From NCBI RefSeq assembly GCF_001308265.1, contig NZ_CP012023.1, positions 2,494,932-2,558,931 of the forward strand: a DNA stretch of 64,000 nt, read 5' to 3'. This document shows positions 18,139-26,378 of the stretch, piece by piece (position 1 is the stretch's first letter; each line of letters begins with the position of its first letter). The DNA is from Celeribacter marinus (GTDB taxonomy: Bacteria; Pseudomonadota; Alphaproteobacteria; Rhodobacterales; Rhodobacteraceae). The position numbers and the translations under genes were made by a program. The notes beneath the pieces are model-generated. The model worked only from the letters and a program-made list of their open reading frames with translations. It did no database searches and was not told where the DNA came from.

Positions 18139-19170
18139 TCACGTTTCGCTCTTGCTTCGTTCCATTTGATTTCTCGCCTCTTGAGCGCGCTTCGCGAGCT
18201 CCCTTTGCCGGATCGGCCCGCCGTATTTTTTCAGCATCTCAACGCCTGAGTGCCCGGTGACAGCCTTGACCATCTCGTCATCACATCCAGCCAGATAAAG
18301 CTCGATCGTCGCGTTTTTCCTGAGCCCGTGCGTTTTGTAGTAGCTCGCTTTCTCGTGCTTCATCTTCTTTTTGATGACACGCATTTCCTCAGCAACGATA
18401 CGGTAGCTCACAGATCGACCCATCGCGTCGGTCACAACAGTGCCGTCCGTTCGTGCGAGCCCGTCGAGATGGGTTTTCAGGCGGTCGGTAAGCGGGATCC
18501 ACAACGGTTTGTCGGTTTTGCCCTGCGTGAAATCGAATCCTTCGTCGGAAAAGTGCGCCCACTTCATCTTCACGACATCGCCAATGCGCTGGCCTGTACC
18601 AACGCAAAGCTCGTAGACAAGCCGTGCCCGCTTTGAAGCCAGCGCTTCGAACTCGGCGCGAACATCGTCTGGCCAAGGCTCCCAGCCGTCGCTCTGCTGC
18701 TTAAAGAGCGGAATGCCCTTAGCCGGATTGCCGTGCTCCTTCTTGATGAAGCCAATCAATCGTGCGTGGTTCATCAAGACGACCATGACCTGAACGAGAT
18801 AGTTGGCTTGCCGCCAATGATCCGCATTTGCCCGGTGCAATTCATAAATGTGATGGGTTTCGATCCTGGCCGGGTCTTTGTCGGCCCAGATCTCACGAAT
18901 GTGGCTGATGTACCGCCGATAGTCTGATTTCGTGCGGAGCTTCAGCTTCTGATAGCCGTCACTATCGTAGTAGCTGAGGATCAACGCTTCGAAATTGCGC
19001 TTCACCGGCGTGGGGGCTGGTTTCCCCTTCAGCAGGCGATTGTAATGATCCCAGAATTCCGGCGTGCCCGCTTCCTCGTGCATCATGACTGAAACACCCC
19101 GCGAACGCCGGATGAACCGGAGATACCCCCTGTCATTATAGACGTATTTGGGCAGGCTCTTGCGAGTCAT
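18139..19170 (-). CDS. int: Tyrosine recombinase / integrase
   Basis: This 343-aa site-specific recombinase has an N-terminal arm-binding region, a SAM-like core-binding domain (about 60-160) and a catalytic domain. Catalytic residues visible are Arg in GTGQRIGDVVKM (about 195), HGLRKNA (HxxR, about 290), TGHSGVEM (about 312) and the Tyr nucleophile in MLKKYGG (about 320). It lies right beside tRNA-Cys, so it most likely integrated the neighbouring element there. Its start overlaps the stop of the upstream 63-aa gene by 4 nt (ATGA). No direct repeat of the tRNA 3' end was found elsewhere in the window. Confidence 0.92.
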   Translation of the reverse strand: MTRKSLPKYVYNDRGYLRFIRRSRGVSVMMHEEAGTPEFWDHYNRLLKGKPAPTPVKRNFEALILSYYDSDGYQKLKLRTKSDYRRYISHIREIWADKDPARIETHHIYELHRANADHWRQANYLVQVMVVLMNHARLIGFIKKEHGNPAKGIPLFKQQSDGWEPWPDDVRAEFEALASKRARLVYELCVGTGQRIGDVVKMKWAHFSDEGFDFTQGKTDKPLWIPLTDRLKTHLDGLARTDGTVVTDAMGRSVSYRIVAEEMRVIKKKMKHEKASYYKTHGLRKNATIELYLAGCDDEMVKAVTGHSGVEMLKKYGGPIRQRELAKRAQEARNQMERSKSET

Positions 19171-19358
19171 TCGCCCATTCTCAGGTCACTGTTGAGAAAG
19201 TCGTCTGCCGCCTCTGGCGCGACCATGTTGGCATCGACGATGACGCTGCCATCGGGCTTGATCTCGAACTTCGCACGCTGCCAACCTGCCTCCCGCGCCT
19301 CGCGGATGAAGGCCGAGGCAGCTTGTTTCGCCTTTGTCTGTACACTTGCTTTGGTCAT
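19167..19358 (-). CDS. Small protein translationally coupled to the integrase, unknown function
   Basis: The 63-aa protein begins MTKASVQTKAKQAASAFIRE and is basic at the N-terminus. Its TGA overlaps the integrase ATG by 4 nt, so the two are coupled. I do not recognise the family. Position suggests a recombination directionality or accessory factor, but there is no clear helix-turn-helix, so this is only a contextual guess. Confidence 0.6.
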   Translation of the reverse strand: MTKASVQTKAKQAASAFIREAREAGWQRAKFEIKPDGSVIVDANMVAPEAADDFLNSDLRMGE

Positions 19359-19381
19359 CTGAACGACACCCTTCTTACTCG

Positions 19382-19576
19382 TCAACAACGCGCATTATCA
19401 CCCTGATCCATTTTGATATTTCCGACTGATCCAACTGTGGATCGCCTGTCTTTCGCTGCCCGAATGGCGCGGATCACTTCTGAATTTTGGGAGTTTCCAT
19501 TGCGATCTGACTCAGCTTTGATCCACTCTTTGAGCTCTTGCGGAAGCCGAAGCTGCATTGGTTTACGACTGTTCAT
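19382..19576 (-). CDS. Arc-type ribbon-helix-helix protein
   Basis: 64 aa. MQLRLPQELKEWIKAESDRN followed by GNSQNSEVIRAIRAAKD is an Arc/MetJ-like ribbon-helix-helix: a short beta strand then two helices, with the conserved S/N-S-E-V-I/V turn. GGAGG lies 7 nt before ATG 19576. It is divergent from a second ribbon-helix-helix gene, with two dyads between them. It probably dimerises and represses its own promoter and the integrase group. Confidence 0.75.
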   Translation of the reverse strand: MNSRKPMQLRLPQELKEWIKAESDRNGNSQNSEVIRAIRAAKDRRSTVGSVGNIKMDQGDNARC

Positions 19577-19606
19577 CAAACGCCTCCAGGTTGAAACACA
19601 CCCCGT

Positions 19607-19657
19607 TAGTGGCATTTAGCCACTATTGCGTCAAATACTTTTTATGGCATAGTGCCA
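19607..19657. promoter_or_regulatory. Two operator-like dyads between divergent ribbon-helix-helix genes
   Basis: TAGTGGCATTTAGCCACTA (19607-19625) and TGGCATAGTGCCA (19645-19657) share the half-site TGGC(A)/(T)GCCA. They lie in the 83-nt space between the two regulator starts, the second ending 2 nt before ATG 19660. They are the expected targets of one or both Arc-type repressors. Confidence 0.6.
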
Positions 19658-19659
19658 CC

Positions 19660-19974
19660 ATGTCAGAACAAAGCGCCCAAAATCAGGATAAATTCATCGT
19701 ACGGCTGCCAGACGGCCTGCGCGATCGTATACGCCTCGCGGCCGAGGCCAACCATCGCAGCATGAATGCTGAGGTCGTTGCCCTCCTCGAAGAAAACTAT
19801 CCAGTTCCTGTACCGGAAAAACTAGATGACCCCGCCGCGAGGTTGCTCTTCTGGCTCGCCAAACGCATCCGCCGGAGAAACCCAAAGCCCGGGACACCTC
19901 GAGACAAGCAGGCCGCCCTATATGAGCGCATTGCAGGCGATATCGCCGAACGCATGAAAGACATCGGCGAATAG
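19660..19974 (+). CDS. Arc-type ribbon-helix-helix protein with C-terminal extension
   Basis: 104 aa. DKFIVRLPDGLRDRIRLAAE and NHRSMNAEVVALLEENY give a ribbon-helix-helix of the Arc family at residues 9-46. A basic C-terminal helix (LAKRIRRRNPK) follows. Such proteins are common in phages and integrative elements. The ribosome site is weak. The start at 19660 is preferred over an in-frame upstream codon because the fold begins near it. Confidence 0.75.
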   Translation: MSEQSAQNQDKFIVRLPDGLRDRIRLAAEANHRSMNAEVVALLEENYPVPVPEKLDDPAARLLFWLAKRIRRRNPKPGTPRDKQAALYERIAGDIAERMKDIGE

Positions 19975-19976
19975 CC

Positions 19977-20618
19977 TTAGTAGGCTACCCACTCATATCC
20001 GTGGTTGCCTTCGTGATCTTCCCATTCCACACCGACACCTCGTCGCCAATTCGATGATGAGCAGCGCCGAGACGGCAGAACCCATTGCGGGACGGCCGCT
20101 GGTGTCGTGCGCTGCCAACCGAATTCGCCTTGCGTGCCGTAAGTCCCGAGACGCATGTTGTAGCTCTCCGAGCAATCATCGTCGCGACCGCGCTCGCGAT
20201 GGCTGTAGTACCGCACATCCCAAACACGGATCGAGCGCACGAAATCGAACTCCAGACCGCTGATGTCAATATCGGCACTGCCTTCAGCCACCTGTGCCAG
20301 AATGACTTGGCCAAGCGTCTGACCATTTTGGTTGCTGGCCTCCCAGATTTTCGGGCCGGTGCTTTGCAAAGGGGCGCGCTCAGAAATGTCCATCGGACAA
20401 CGCCAGATCTGCAGCGGCGGCTCGATCGGCCAAGGCGTGATCCGCCTAATGAAAACGGCACGGGCATGGGCACATTCTGCTGAAGCAGGCCACCCACCAG
20501 CCAGGCAAAGCAAAATGGCGCAGTCAACCTGATAGGCTTTTGCCGCTTGTGGAGCCACGGTTGGAAGCAGGGCCACGACAGCTCCGGCGCTCCAAATTCT
20601 GATAAGTCTGCGCCACAT
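19977..20618 (-). CDS. Secreted TrbM-like protein of an integrative element
   Basis: 213 aa with a signal peptide (SAGAVVALLPTVAPQAAKAY, cleavage near residue 28). The mature start VDCAILLCLAGGWPASAEC with paired cysteines and EPPLQIWRCP resembles TrbM/KikA-type conjugation-associated periplasmic proteins found in alphaproteobacterial mobile elements. The rest is unrecognised, with a tyrosine/aspartate-rich C-terminus. Function is not known. It is divergent from the XRE regulator, and a dyad lies just before its start. A competing overlapping frame of similar length lacks a signal peptide and was not chosen. Confidence 0.6.
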   Translation of the reverse strand: MWRRLIRIWSAGAVVALLPTVAPQAAKAYQVDCAILLCLAGGWPASAECAHARAVFIRRITPWPIEPPLQIWRCPMDISERAPLQSTGPKIWEASNQNGQTLGQVILAQVAEGSADIDISGLEFDFVRSIRVWDVRYYSHRERGRDDDCSESYNMRLGTYGTQGEFGWQRTTPAAVPQWVLPSRRCSSSNWRRGVGVEWEDHEGNHGYEWVAY

Positions 20619-20630
20619 GTCAATATATGA

Positions 20631-20666
20631 CTTTTGATATCATTGCTACATTATTGATATCAAAAG
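20631..20666. promoter_or_regulatory. Long inverted repeat, probable operator of the XRE regulator
   Basis: Perfect 12-bp arms CTTTTGATATCA (20631-20642) and TGATATCAAAAG (20655-20666) with a 12-nt spacer. Each arm contains the self-palindrome TGATATCA, so there are two potential dimer sites one helical turn or two apart. It lies 12 nt before the start of the secreted TrbM-like gene and upstream of the divergent XRE gene. Confidence 0.6.
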
Positions 20667-20776
20667 GCCACACTCCGCCTTTACACCATATGCGAGTATC
20701 CCTTTTGTGAGGCTCGCGCGCGTTTTGTGGAATATATTCTGTAGAGCAATCTCAGCGATCTGGCCGAATACAAGCC

Positions 20777-20989
20777 ATGAGATTGAGGAAACAAGTAGGG
20801 TTAAATATCCGGAATCTAAGAAATTCCAAAGGTATGACCCAAGAACAATTAGCTTTAGCTGCAAAGATGGATCGCAGCTACGTCAGCGAGATCGAGCTCG
20901 CCAAAAATTCAGCGTCAATCGATGTTCTGGAGCGGATCGCGGATGCTCTCGACGTCGATCCCAAGGAATTGTTTAACGAGAGGGGCTAG
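20777..20989 (+). CDS. XRE-family (Cro/CI-type) helix-turn-helix regulator
   Basis: 70 aa, essentially a single HTH_3 domain: LNIRNLRNSKGMTQEQLALAAK then MDRSYVSEIELAKN and LERIADALDVDPKELF. The length is that of a stand-alone Cro-type repressor. It probably binds the inverted repeat at 20631-20666. Confidence 0.85.
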   Translation: MRLRKQVGLNIRNLRNSKGMTQEQLALAAKMDRSYVSEIELAKNSASIDVLERIADALDVDPKELFNERG

Positions 20990-20991
20990 TT

Positions 20992-21192
20992 TTGCCCGAA
21001 CATGAAAGTGTTCGCTCAACGGCCGAAGCCATCGGCCGAATTACATGCATCAAAACAGGTGTCGAAATCGGCCTACTCTATCAGTGGGACAATGGCGAGA
21101 CGCAAGCCGCGCTGCACGAAGACGGCCTGCTTCGATCGACAATCTGCCCGGAGCAACATGCAGTACCGGACCTTGGTGCAAATCGCGGCTAA
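20992..21192 (+). CDS. Hypothetical small protein downstream of the XRE gene
   Basis: 66 codons from TTG 20992, two nucleotides after the XRE stop. The sequence RITCIKTGVEIGLLYQWDNGETQAAL looks protein-like and I recall similar small proteins next to XRE genes in mobile elements, but I cannot name a family. The end of the frame is poor in conserved character and may be frame-shifted. Confidence 0.4.
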   Translation: MPEHESVRSTAEAIGRITCIKTGVEIGLLYQWDNGETQAALHEDGLLRSTICPEQHAVPDLGANRG

Positions 21193-21419
21193 GGGCCGGA
21201 ATGAGCCCATTCGGTGAATTCTGTTTTCCTGCTGCGTGCGCTCGCAGCGTGGAAAATGCTGCGTCAGCGTAAAAGTCGGTGCTGCCGCAAGGCGGGAAAA
21301 CCAGCCATTCGTGCAGAGCGCAGCAAGGATCAAAGGTCGAATTCACAGATTGCGGGACTTTACGCTAACGACGGTAGTTTTTGGCAGGGAGAGCAAGCAG
21401 ACCTTAATTAAGGCCACAG

Positions 21420-21541
21420 CGTTACGGCACGCATTCTATGGGCCGGACAAAGGCCTTTTAAATCTACCGCAAAACTGGAAACTTGCGGGCGGTACAACTG
21501 CTTCTTGGCTACACAAAGATCGATAGCACGGTGCGCTACTT
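21420..21541 (+). pseudogene. 3' fragment of a second tyrosine recombinase, cut by Tn3
   Basis: In the frame starting at 21420 the translation reads YGTHSMGRTKAF, stop, IYRKTGNLRAVQLLLGYTKI then DSTVRYLG. This is the conserved C-terminal catalytic segment (HxxR ... LLGHTKI..TVRYLG) of a plasmid/phage-type tyrosine recombinase. A TAA replaces the expected Leu codon. The gene ends exactly where the Tn3 left inverted repeat starts (21542). The preceding 230 nt (21193-21419) gave no clear gene. Confidence 0.75.
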
Positions 21542-21587
21542 GGGGTCTGTTCCGGCTCAGTGCAGAATGACACCTTAAGGCGTCACG

Positions 21588-24476
21588 TCAGCGATTTTTC
21601 CACCTGTATTCGCCTGTGAGCAGGATGTGCGCCCATCCAAGCGGCGAGATATGCGTCAGAAGCACTGGTGAACAGTCGAGCCCGGCGCGTTTTCGGGCTG
21701 TGACGGCCTGGCCCAGGTGCTTGGTATTCCAATAGATGATGATCGCAGCCAGTAGGTTCAGCCCAGCCATGCGGTAGTGCTGGCCCTCAGCGGTTCTATC
21801 GCGGATTTCCCCCTGCCGACCGATCCGAAGGGCGTTTTTCAAGGCGTGATGCGCCTCACCTTTGTTCAGCCCAATGTTTGCACGGCGCTGCATGTCAGCG
21901 TCCAGCAACCAGTTGATTATGAACAGGGTGCGCTCGATGCGCCCAATTTCACGCAACGCCAGGGCAAGCTCATGCTGACGCGGATATGACGCGAACTTTC
22001 GCAGGAGTTGGCTGGGTGGTATGATGCCCGCCGCCATGGTGGCGACGGCGCGCAGGATGTCTGGCCAGTTTCCGACGATCAGTTTCTCTCTGACTTTGCC
22101 GACGATCAGACCGCGCAGTACCTTCGGTGCGGTAGCAGGATCGAAGAGGTAAAGCCGTTTTGATGGAAGGTCACGGATACGGGGAATGAACCGATAAGCC
22201 AACAACGCCGTGACAGCGAAGACGTGATCCGTAAAACCGCCCGTGTCGGCGTATTGCTCTTTTATCTTGCCCCCGACCTCGTTCATCAACAGGCCATCAA
22301 GAACGTATGGGGCTTCATTGACGGTCGCCGGGATGTTCTGGGTGGCAAACGGGCCGAACTGGTCAGAGATGTGGGTATAGGCTTTCAGCCCTGGTTCGGA
22401 TCCGTATTTCGCATTGATGAGATTCATCGCCTCTCCGTGCCGCGTTGCTGGGAAGAACTGGCCATCGCTTGAAGCTGTGATGCCACCGCCCCAGAACTGT
22501 GCCATCGGCAACGCTGCTTGCGCTTTGATGACCATAGCGAGCGCGCGGTTGATGGCATCGCTTTCGATATGCCAACGCGACAAGCGCGAGAGCTGGAAGT
22601 AATCGTGGGAGCTGGTGGCCTCGGCCATCTTGCTGAGCCCGAGGTTCAACCCTTCAGCCAACAGCACATTCAAAAGCCCAATGCGGTCTTTGCAAGGAAC
22701 GCCCGTGCGCAGATGGGTGAAGGCTTCTGTGAAGCCGATATCGTCATCGACTTCCTGCATCAGGTCGGTAATCCGAACCGCAGGCAAGCGGCCATAAAGA
22801 TCGAGCACCATGGTTTCGGCCTCTACCGGCACAGCGCTAGTCAGCCTGTCGATTTTGAGCACACCATTCTCAATGGAACCACCGGGAATAGCGCCATCCC
22901 GAGCTGCTTTAGCCAGCTTCTCAAGACCCTCTTGCAACCGTATCTTGCGGTCGGCAAGCCATGCTTCCGGCTCCAAAGGCATGGTCAGACGCGGCGACGC
23001 CTTGGCGGCTTCTATCGGTACGAGCGCCTGTTTCAAGTCGGCATAGCGCCTTGAATGTGGGAGCCAGATATCGCCGGATCGGAAGGCTTCCCGGATTTGG
23101 AACAGCACAGCGACCTCCCAGAGTCGGTTGTCGCCGTACTCTTGGGCATTGAGGTGGCGATGCCATTTTGAAGCCCGACGCAGAAAAGTCGTCTCGCGCG
23201 GCTCGCCTGCTTTGTCGTTCGCAATGAGCCTTGCGGCTTTTATTAAGGGCGCGGCGACAGGTGCGCAGCAAATGTTGAGTGCTCGCAGCATCCGTGGTGC
23301 ATATCGCCGGAACCGGTGATACCCATGAACAACATGCGCCAGAGCATCAGCGGCCATGGTGTCTGTCAACTCTGCAGCGGTTGCAACCATTCTTTCGAGA
23401 TGTGTCCAACCACATGCCGCCTCCGTGGCGTGGTCAAGCGATGCGCCATCGCCTTTGGCTTCCAGCAGGGTAGAACCCAAGTCTTTGAAGGACCGTAACG
23501 TTTCCTGCAGCGATGATCTGGCATCTGCAATCCGCGCATCGCACAGCTTCTTGGCGTCGCGCCAAGTTTTGCCGACGATCCGATCATGGGTCTCGATCAC
23601 GGCATCCGCAATGGCTGCTGCCCATTCGATGGTGCAGACGGCCAGGATCGCCAGACGCCGGTCGCTTGTAATGTCACGCAACCCATCTGCGAAGTACCGC
23701 TCACCTTGGCGGCGCAGGCGTGTGACCCGGTGGGGCGGAATGCCGTCCAGGATATCAGGCGACAATCCCAATGCCTGCAGGAATTCCAGCCGATCCAACA
23801 GTCGGGATGCACCCGCTGAGTTACTGCCTACCTCGAACTGCCGCAACCAGACGAACCGGCTGACCTTGCCATCGACAATCTCGGTCAGAAAAGCGTTCAG
23901 GCGTTCCTTCGTTTGGTCCTCAAGCCTGGCGGCAATCCGGGTTTCTATGCTGCGCTCCGATGCGACGAGCGCGTCGGCACACAAACGCTCAATGACCGTG
24001 ACACCAGGCAGGATTGTCTGCGCCCTGCTTCATTCTTCGACAAACCGGCGCGCCAAGTCTTCGTTGGATCGAGCTGTTTCGGCCTCTTGTGCAAGCCAAG
24101 CCCTGAGACGCCGCGCACCCTGGCCCTAGAACATCCTGAAGCCGTAGATCTGGCGCAGGGCATGCAGGTGCTGCTGGCGGGTTTGACGACGCGCGGCATA
24201 GGGCAAGATATCATCACCGGTCAGGCCAAGCTGAGCCGCGATGAAACGCAGCACCTTTTCCGGGATGATCTCGTCAGACGAGAGAAGGCGTCCAGGATAA
24301 CGCAACACACAGAGCTGCAAGGCAAAGCCAATCCGGTTTTCTGATCGCCTTCGGTCATTGACATGCTCAAGGTCGTCATCGGCGAGAGTATAGTGGCGCA
24401 GCATGGACGCGTCATCGGTCGGCAAGTCGAAAAACTCCGAACGTCGGCGCTCGGTCAGAATGGTGCGATGCGCCAT
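21588..24476 (-). pseudogene. tnpA: Tn3-family transposase TnpA with two in-frame stop codons
   Basis: A 963-codon frame encodes a DDE transposase of the Tn3 family: N-terminal LTERRRSEFFDLPTDDASML (the DUF4158 region) and a C-terminal catalytic domain with WGGGITASSDGQFF, YADTGGFTDHVFA and a closing ISPLGWAHILLTGEY. Two codons interrupt it in frame: TAG at about 24126-24128 (where a sense codon stands between GFRMF and GQGARRL) and TGA about 35 codons later (between LARRFVEE and SRAQTIL). Homology continues through both with no frameshift. It is inactive unless the stops are read through. Confidence 0.88.
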
Positions 24477-24607
24477 GTTTCTTTTGCTTTATTGTAAGGG
24501 TTTGCTTATTGATGAATGTGATATGGATTAAGGAATACTGGGGGCGGCAGAAAGCCCGGAATTCCTCAACGCATCACAAACGTTCGTTTGAGAAATGGCC
24601 CGCCGCG
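24477..24607. promoter_or_regulatory. Probable res/promoter region of the Tn3 element
   Basis: This 131-nt gap between the divergent tnpA and the NTF2-like gene is where Tn3 elements keep the resolution site and the divergent promoters. AT-rich stretches (TTTATTGTAAG, TTATTGATGAATG) are present, but I could not mark resolvase sub-sites with certainty. Confidence 0.4.
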
Positions 24608-24991
24608 ATGCATGAAGCAGACAAAGACCTGAGTGATGCCCTCTTCGACGAAATCCGTACGCTGGAAGAAAGCCTGTGGCAGGCAACGTCGCGGTTTGAC
24701 AACGCCCTGATGGATCAGGTCTTTGCGCAAGATTTCTTCGAGTTTGGCAGGTCAGGGCGAACCTATGCCCGGCATGAAATGCTATTCGAACCGACCGATT
24801 TTCAGGAAATTGCTGCGAAGATGCCCCTGCCAGAGTTTCGCGCGCGTCACATTACCGACGACGTTGTCCAAACCACCTACGTAAGTGAAGTCGTGTACGA
24901 TGGTTGCACGCAACGTGGAAATCGGTCTTCGATTTGGAGCAGGATCGATGGGGTCTGGAGGCTACGTTTCCACCAGGGAACGCCATGCTGA
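24608..24991 (+). CDS. DUF4440/NTF2-like passenger protein
   Basis: 127 aa. It forms an SnoaL/NTF2-like alpha+beta barrel of DUF4440 type: LEESLWQATSRFDNALMDQV and FAQDFFEFGRSGRTYARHEML, then a beta-rich half with VVQTTYVSEVVY and WRLRFHQGTP. No catalytic residue pattern is obvious. Very similar proteins travel as passengers of Tn3-family elements. It overlaps the resolvase start by 7 nt, so it is coupled to it. I start at ATG 24608 because the conserved part begins there. Confidence 0.7.
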   Translation: MHEADKDLSDALFDEIRTLEESLWQATSRFDNALMDQVFAQDFFEFGRSGRTYARHEMLFEPTDFQEIAAKMPLPEFRARHITDDVVQTTYVSEVVYDGCTQRGNRSSIWSRIDGVWRLRFHQGTPC

Positions 24992-25596
24992 TCGGATATG
25001 CACGTGTCTCCAAGGCAGACGGTAGCCAGTCACTCGATTTGCAAAAAGACGCTCTGATGGCCGCTGGGGTTGCGGAGGATCAAATCTATTCTGATCGGGC
25101 CTCAGGTAAGAAGGACGAACGGCCAGGTCTGAACGCTTGCCTGAAGGCATTGCGCGACGGCGATATTCTGGTGATCTGGAAACTGGATCGGATGGGGCGC
25201 AGCCTGAACCATCTGGTGAAAACAACGACCATGCTGTCAGAGCGCGGCGTCGGCCTGAAGGTGCTCACTGGCCAAGGCGCGCAGATCGACACGACAACAG
25301 CGGCTGGTCGCTTGTCGTTTGGTATCTTTGCCGCATTGGCCGAATTCGAGAGTGAGCTGATCCGCGAACGCACCATGGCCGGTCTTCAAGCGGCCCGCGC
25401 CCGAGGTCGGAAAGGTGGCCGTAAATTTGCCCTGACCAAAGCCCAAGTTCGTATGGCACAAGCCGCAATGGCCAGCCGAGACACATCCGTTTCTGAGCTG
25501 TGCAAGGAACTCGGTGTGAAACCCGTCACTCTCTACCGATATGTCGACCCCAATGGAAATCTACGCGACTACGGGAAACGCGTTCTCGGAGCTTAA
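24985..25596 (+). CDS. tnpR: Serine recombinase (Tn3 resolvase)
   Basis: 203 aa. The N-terminal resolvase domain opens MLIGYARVSKADGSQS with the catalytic Ser9. SDRASGKKDERPGL and IWKLDRMGRSLNHLV contain the conserved arginines, and FAALAEFESELIRERTMAGL is the long helix. The C-terminus is a helix-turn-helix (SVSELCKELGVKPVTLYRY). It resolves cointegrates at the res site. It starts at ATG 24985 with AGGGAA about 6 nt upstream. The frame is intact, unlike tnpA, and it ends 5 nt after the inner edge of the right inverted repeat. Confidence 0.92.
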   Translation: MLIGYARVSKADGSQSLDLQKDALMAAGVAEDQIYSDRASGKKDERPGLNACLKALRDGDILVIWKLDRMGRSLNHLVKTTTMLSERGVGLKVLTGQGAQIDTTTAAGRLSFGIFAALAEFESELIRERTMAGLQAARARGRKGGRKFALTKAQVRMAQAAMASRDTSVSELCKELGVKPVTLYRYVDPNGNLRDYGKRVLGA

Positions 25597-25629
25597 GGTG
25601 TCATTCTGCACTGAGCCGGAGCAGACCCG

Positions 25630-26339
25630 TCATACTGTTTGACAAAGGAAATCGCCTCCCCGCCGGCATAGAACACTTAGACAGCATCCGCGCCGCTGGC
25701 CTTTGCCTGCGCCATATAGGGGCCGAAATCTTGGGTTTTTTGGAAGGGGGTAAAGTCCTGCCCAACAACTTCACCGCCTGCCGCGGTAAAAGTCGCTTTG
25801 AAGCCCTCAATCATCTGATGACCGGCTGCATAATCAGGCGCAAGTGTATAGACTTTGCGCACGCCTTGTTCGTACATCCATTGCCCCATTGGGCGGTTAA
25901 TTTGACCATTAGAGAAGGACATGCGCGTGATATATGGTGAGCAAGATTCGCCCGTCGCGCCGTCATTTCCCGCATTCGCCACGATCAGCGGCACCTGCGC
26001 CCCATGAACAACATCGCGAACAGCGCCAAGCACACCAGAGCTAACAATCCCGACCATCACATCGACTTTATCTTGCAGGATCAGCTTCTTAGCCTTTCCA
26101 AGCGCGACGGGTGGTTTTACTTCGGTGTCTTCGCTTACAACGACAAAGGTCGTTTCTGTGTCGGCGCCGAATTGCTCTAGACCGAGAGTAAAGCCCGCTT
26201 CGATCTCGTTTCCAAGGGATGCATAGACGCCCGAAAACGGCAAAAGCAGCCCAACCTTGATGTCTTCAGCAGTGGCGGTCGCGGCAGGCAAAGCCAAGCC
26301 GGCGGCCAGCCCAAAGGCGGTCAGAATTGTGCGTTTCAT
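25630..26339 (-). pseudogene. LivK-like ABC solute-binding protein, truncated by Tn3 and carrying a stop
   Basis: The N-terminal 220 residues of a type-1 (branched-chain amino acid / aromatic acid) periplasmic binding protein remain: signal peptide MKRTILTAFGLAAGLALPAA, then IKVGLLLPFSGVYASLGNEI. A TAA at 25677 replaces a codon within a segment that continues in frame as VFYAGGEAISFVKQYDG up to the Tn3 repeat. Full-length homologues have about 390 residues, so nearly half is missing. Position after benD suggests it once served uptake of benzoate or a related aromatic acid. GGAGG precedes the ATG. Confidence 0.8.
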
Positions 26340-26378
26340 TATAGTTCCTCCAGTTGTATCGCAGACCCCTCCCAGGAT

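Larger units (their letters stand above)
21542..25629. mobile_element. Tn3-family transposon
   Basis: It is bounded by 38-bp terminal inverted repeats, 21542-21579 and 25592-25629, which differ at two positions (the outermost base and one internal base) and have the Tn3-like form GGGGTCTG...TTAAG. It carries tnpA (broken by stops), an NTF2-like passenger and a serine resolvase. The flanking 5-nt sequences do not match. The left flank is a recombinase gene and the right flank an ABC solute-binding gene, so the insertion site has been rearranged since transposition. Confidence 0.92.

Noticed and set aside
19985..20623. Alternative 212-codon frame overlapping the secreted TrbM-like gene
   Set aside because: Lacks the signal peptide and the cysteine pattern found in the other frame.
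21214..21526. Small frames of 65 and 96 codons before the Tn3 element
   Set aside because: They run across the broken recombinase in the wrong frame.
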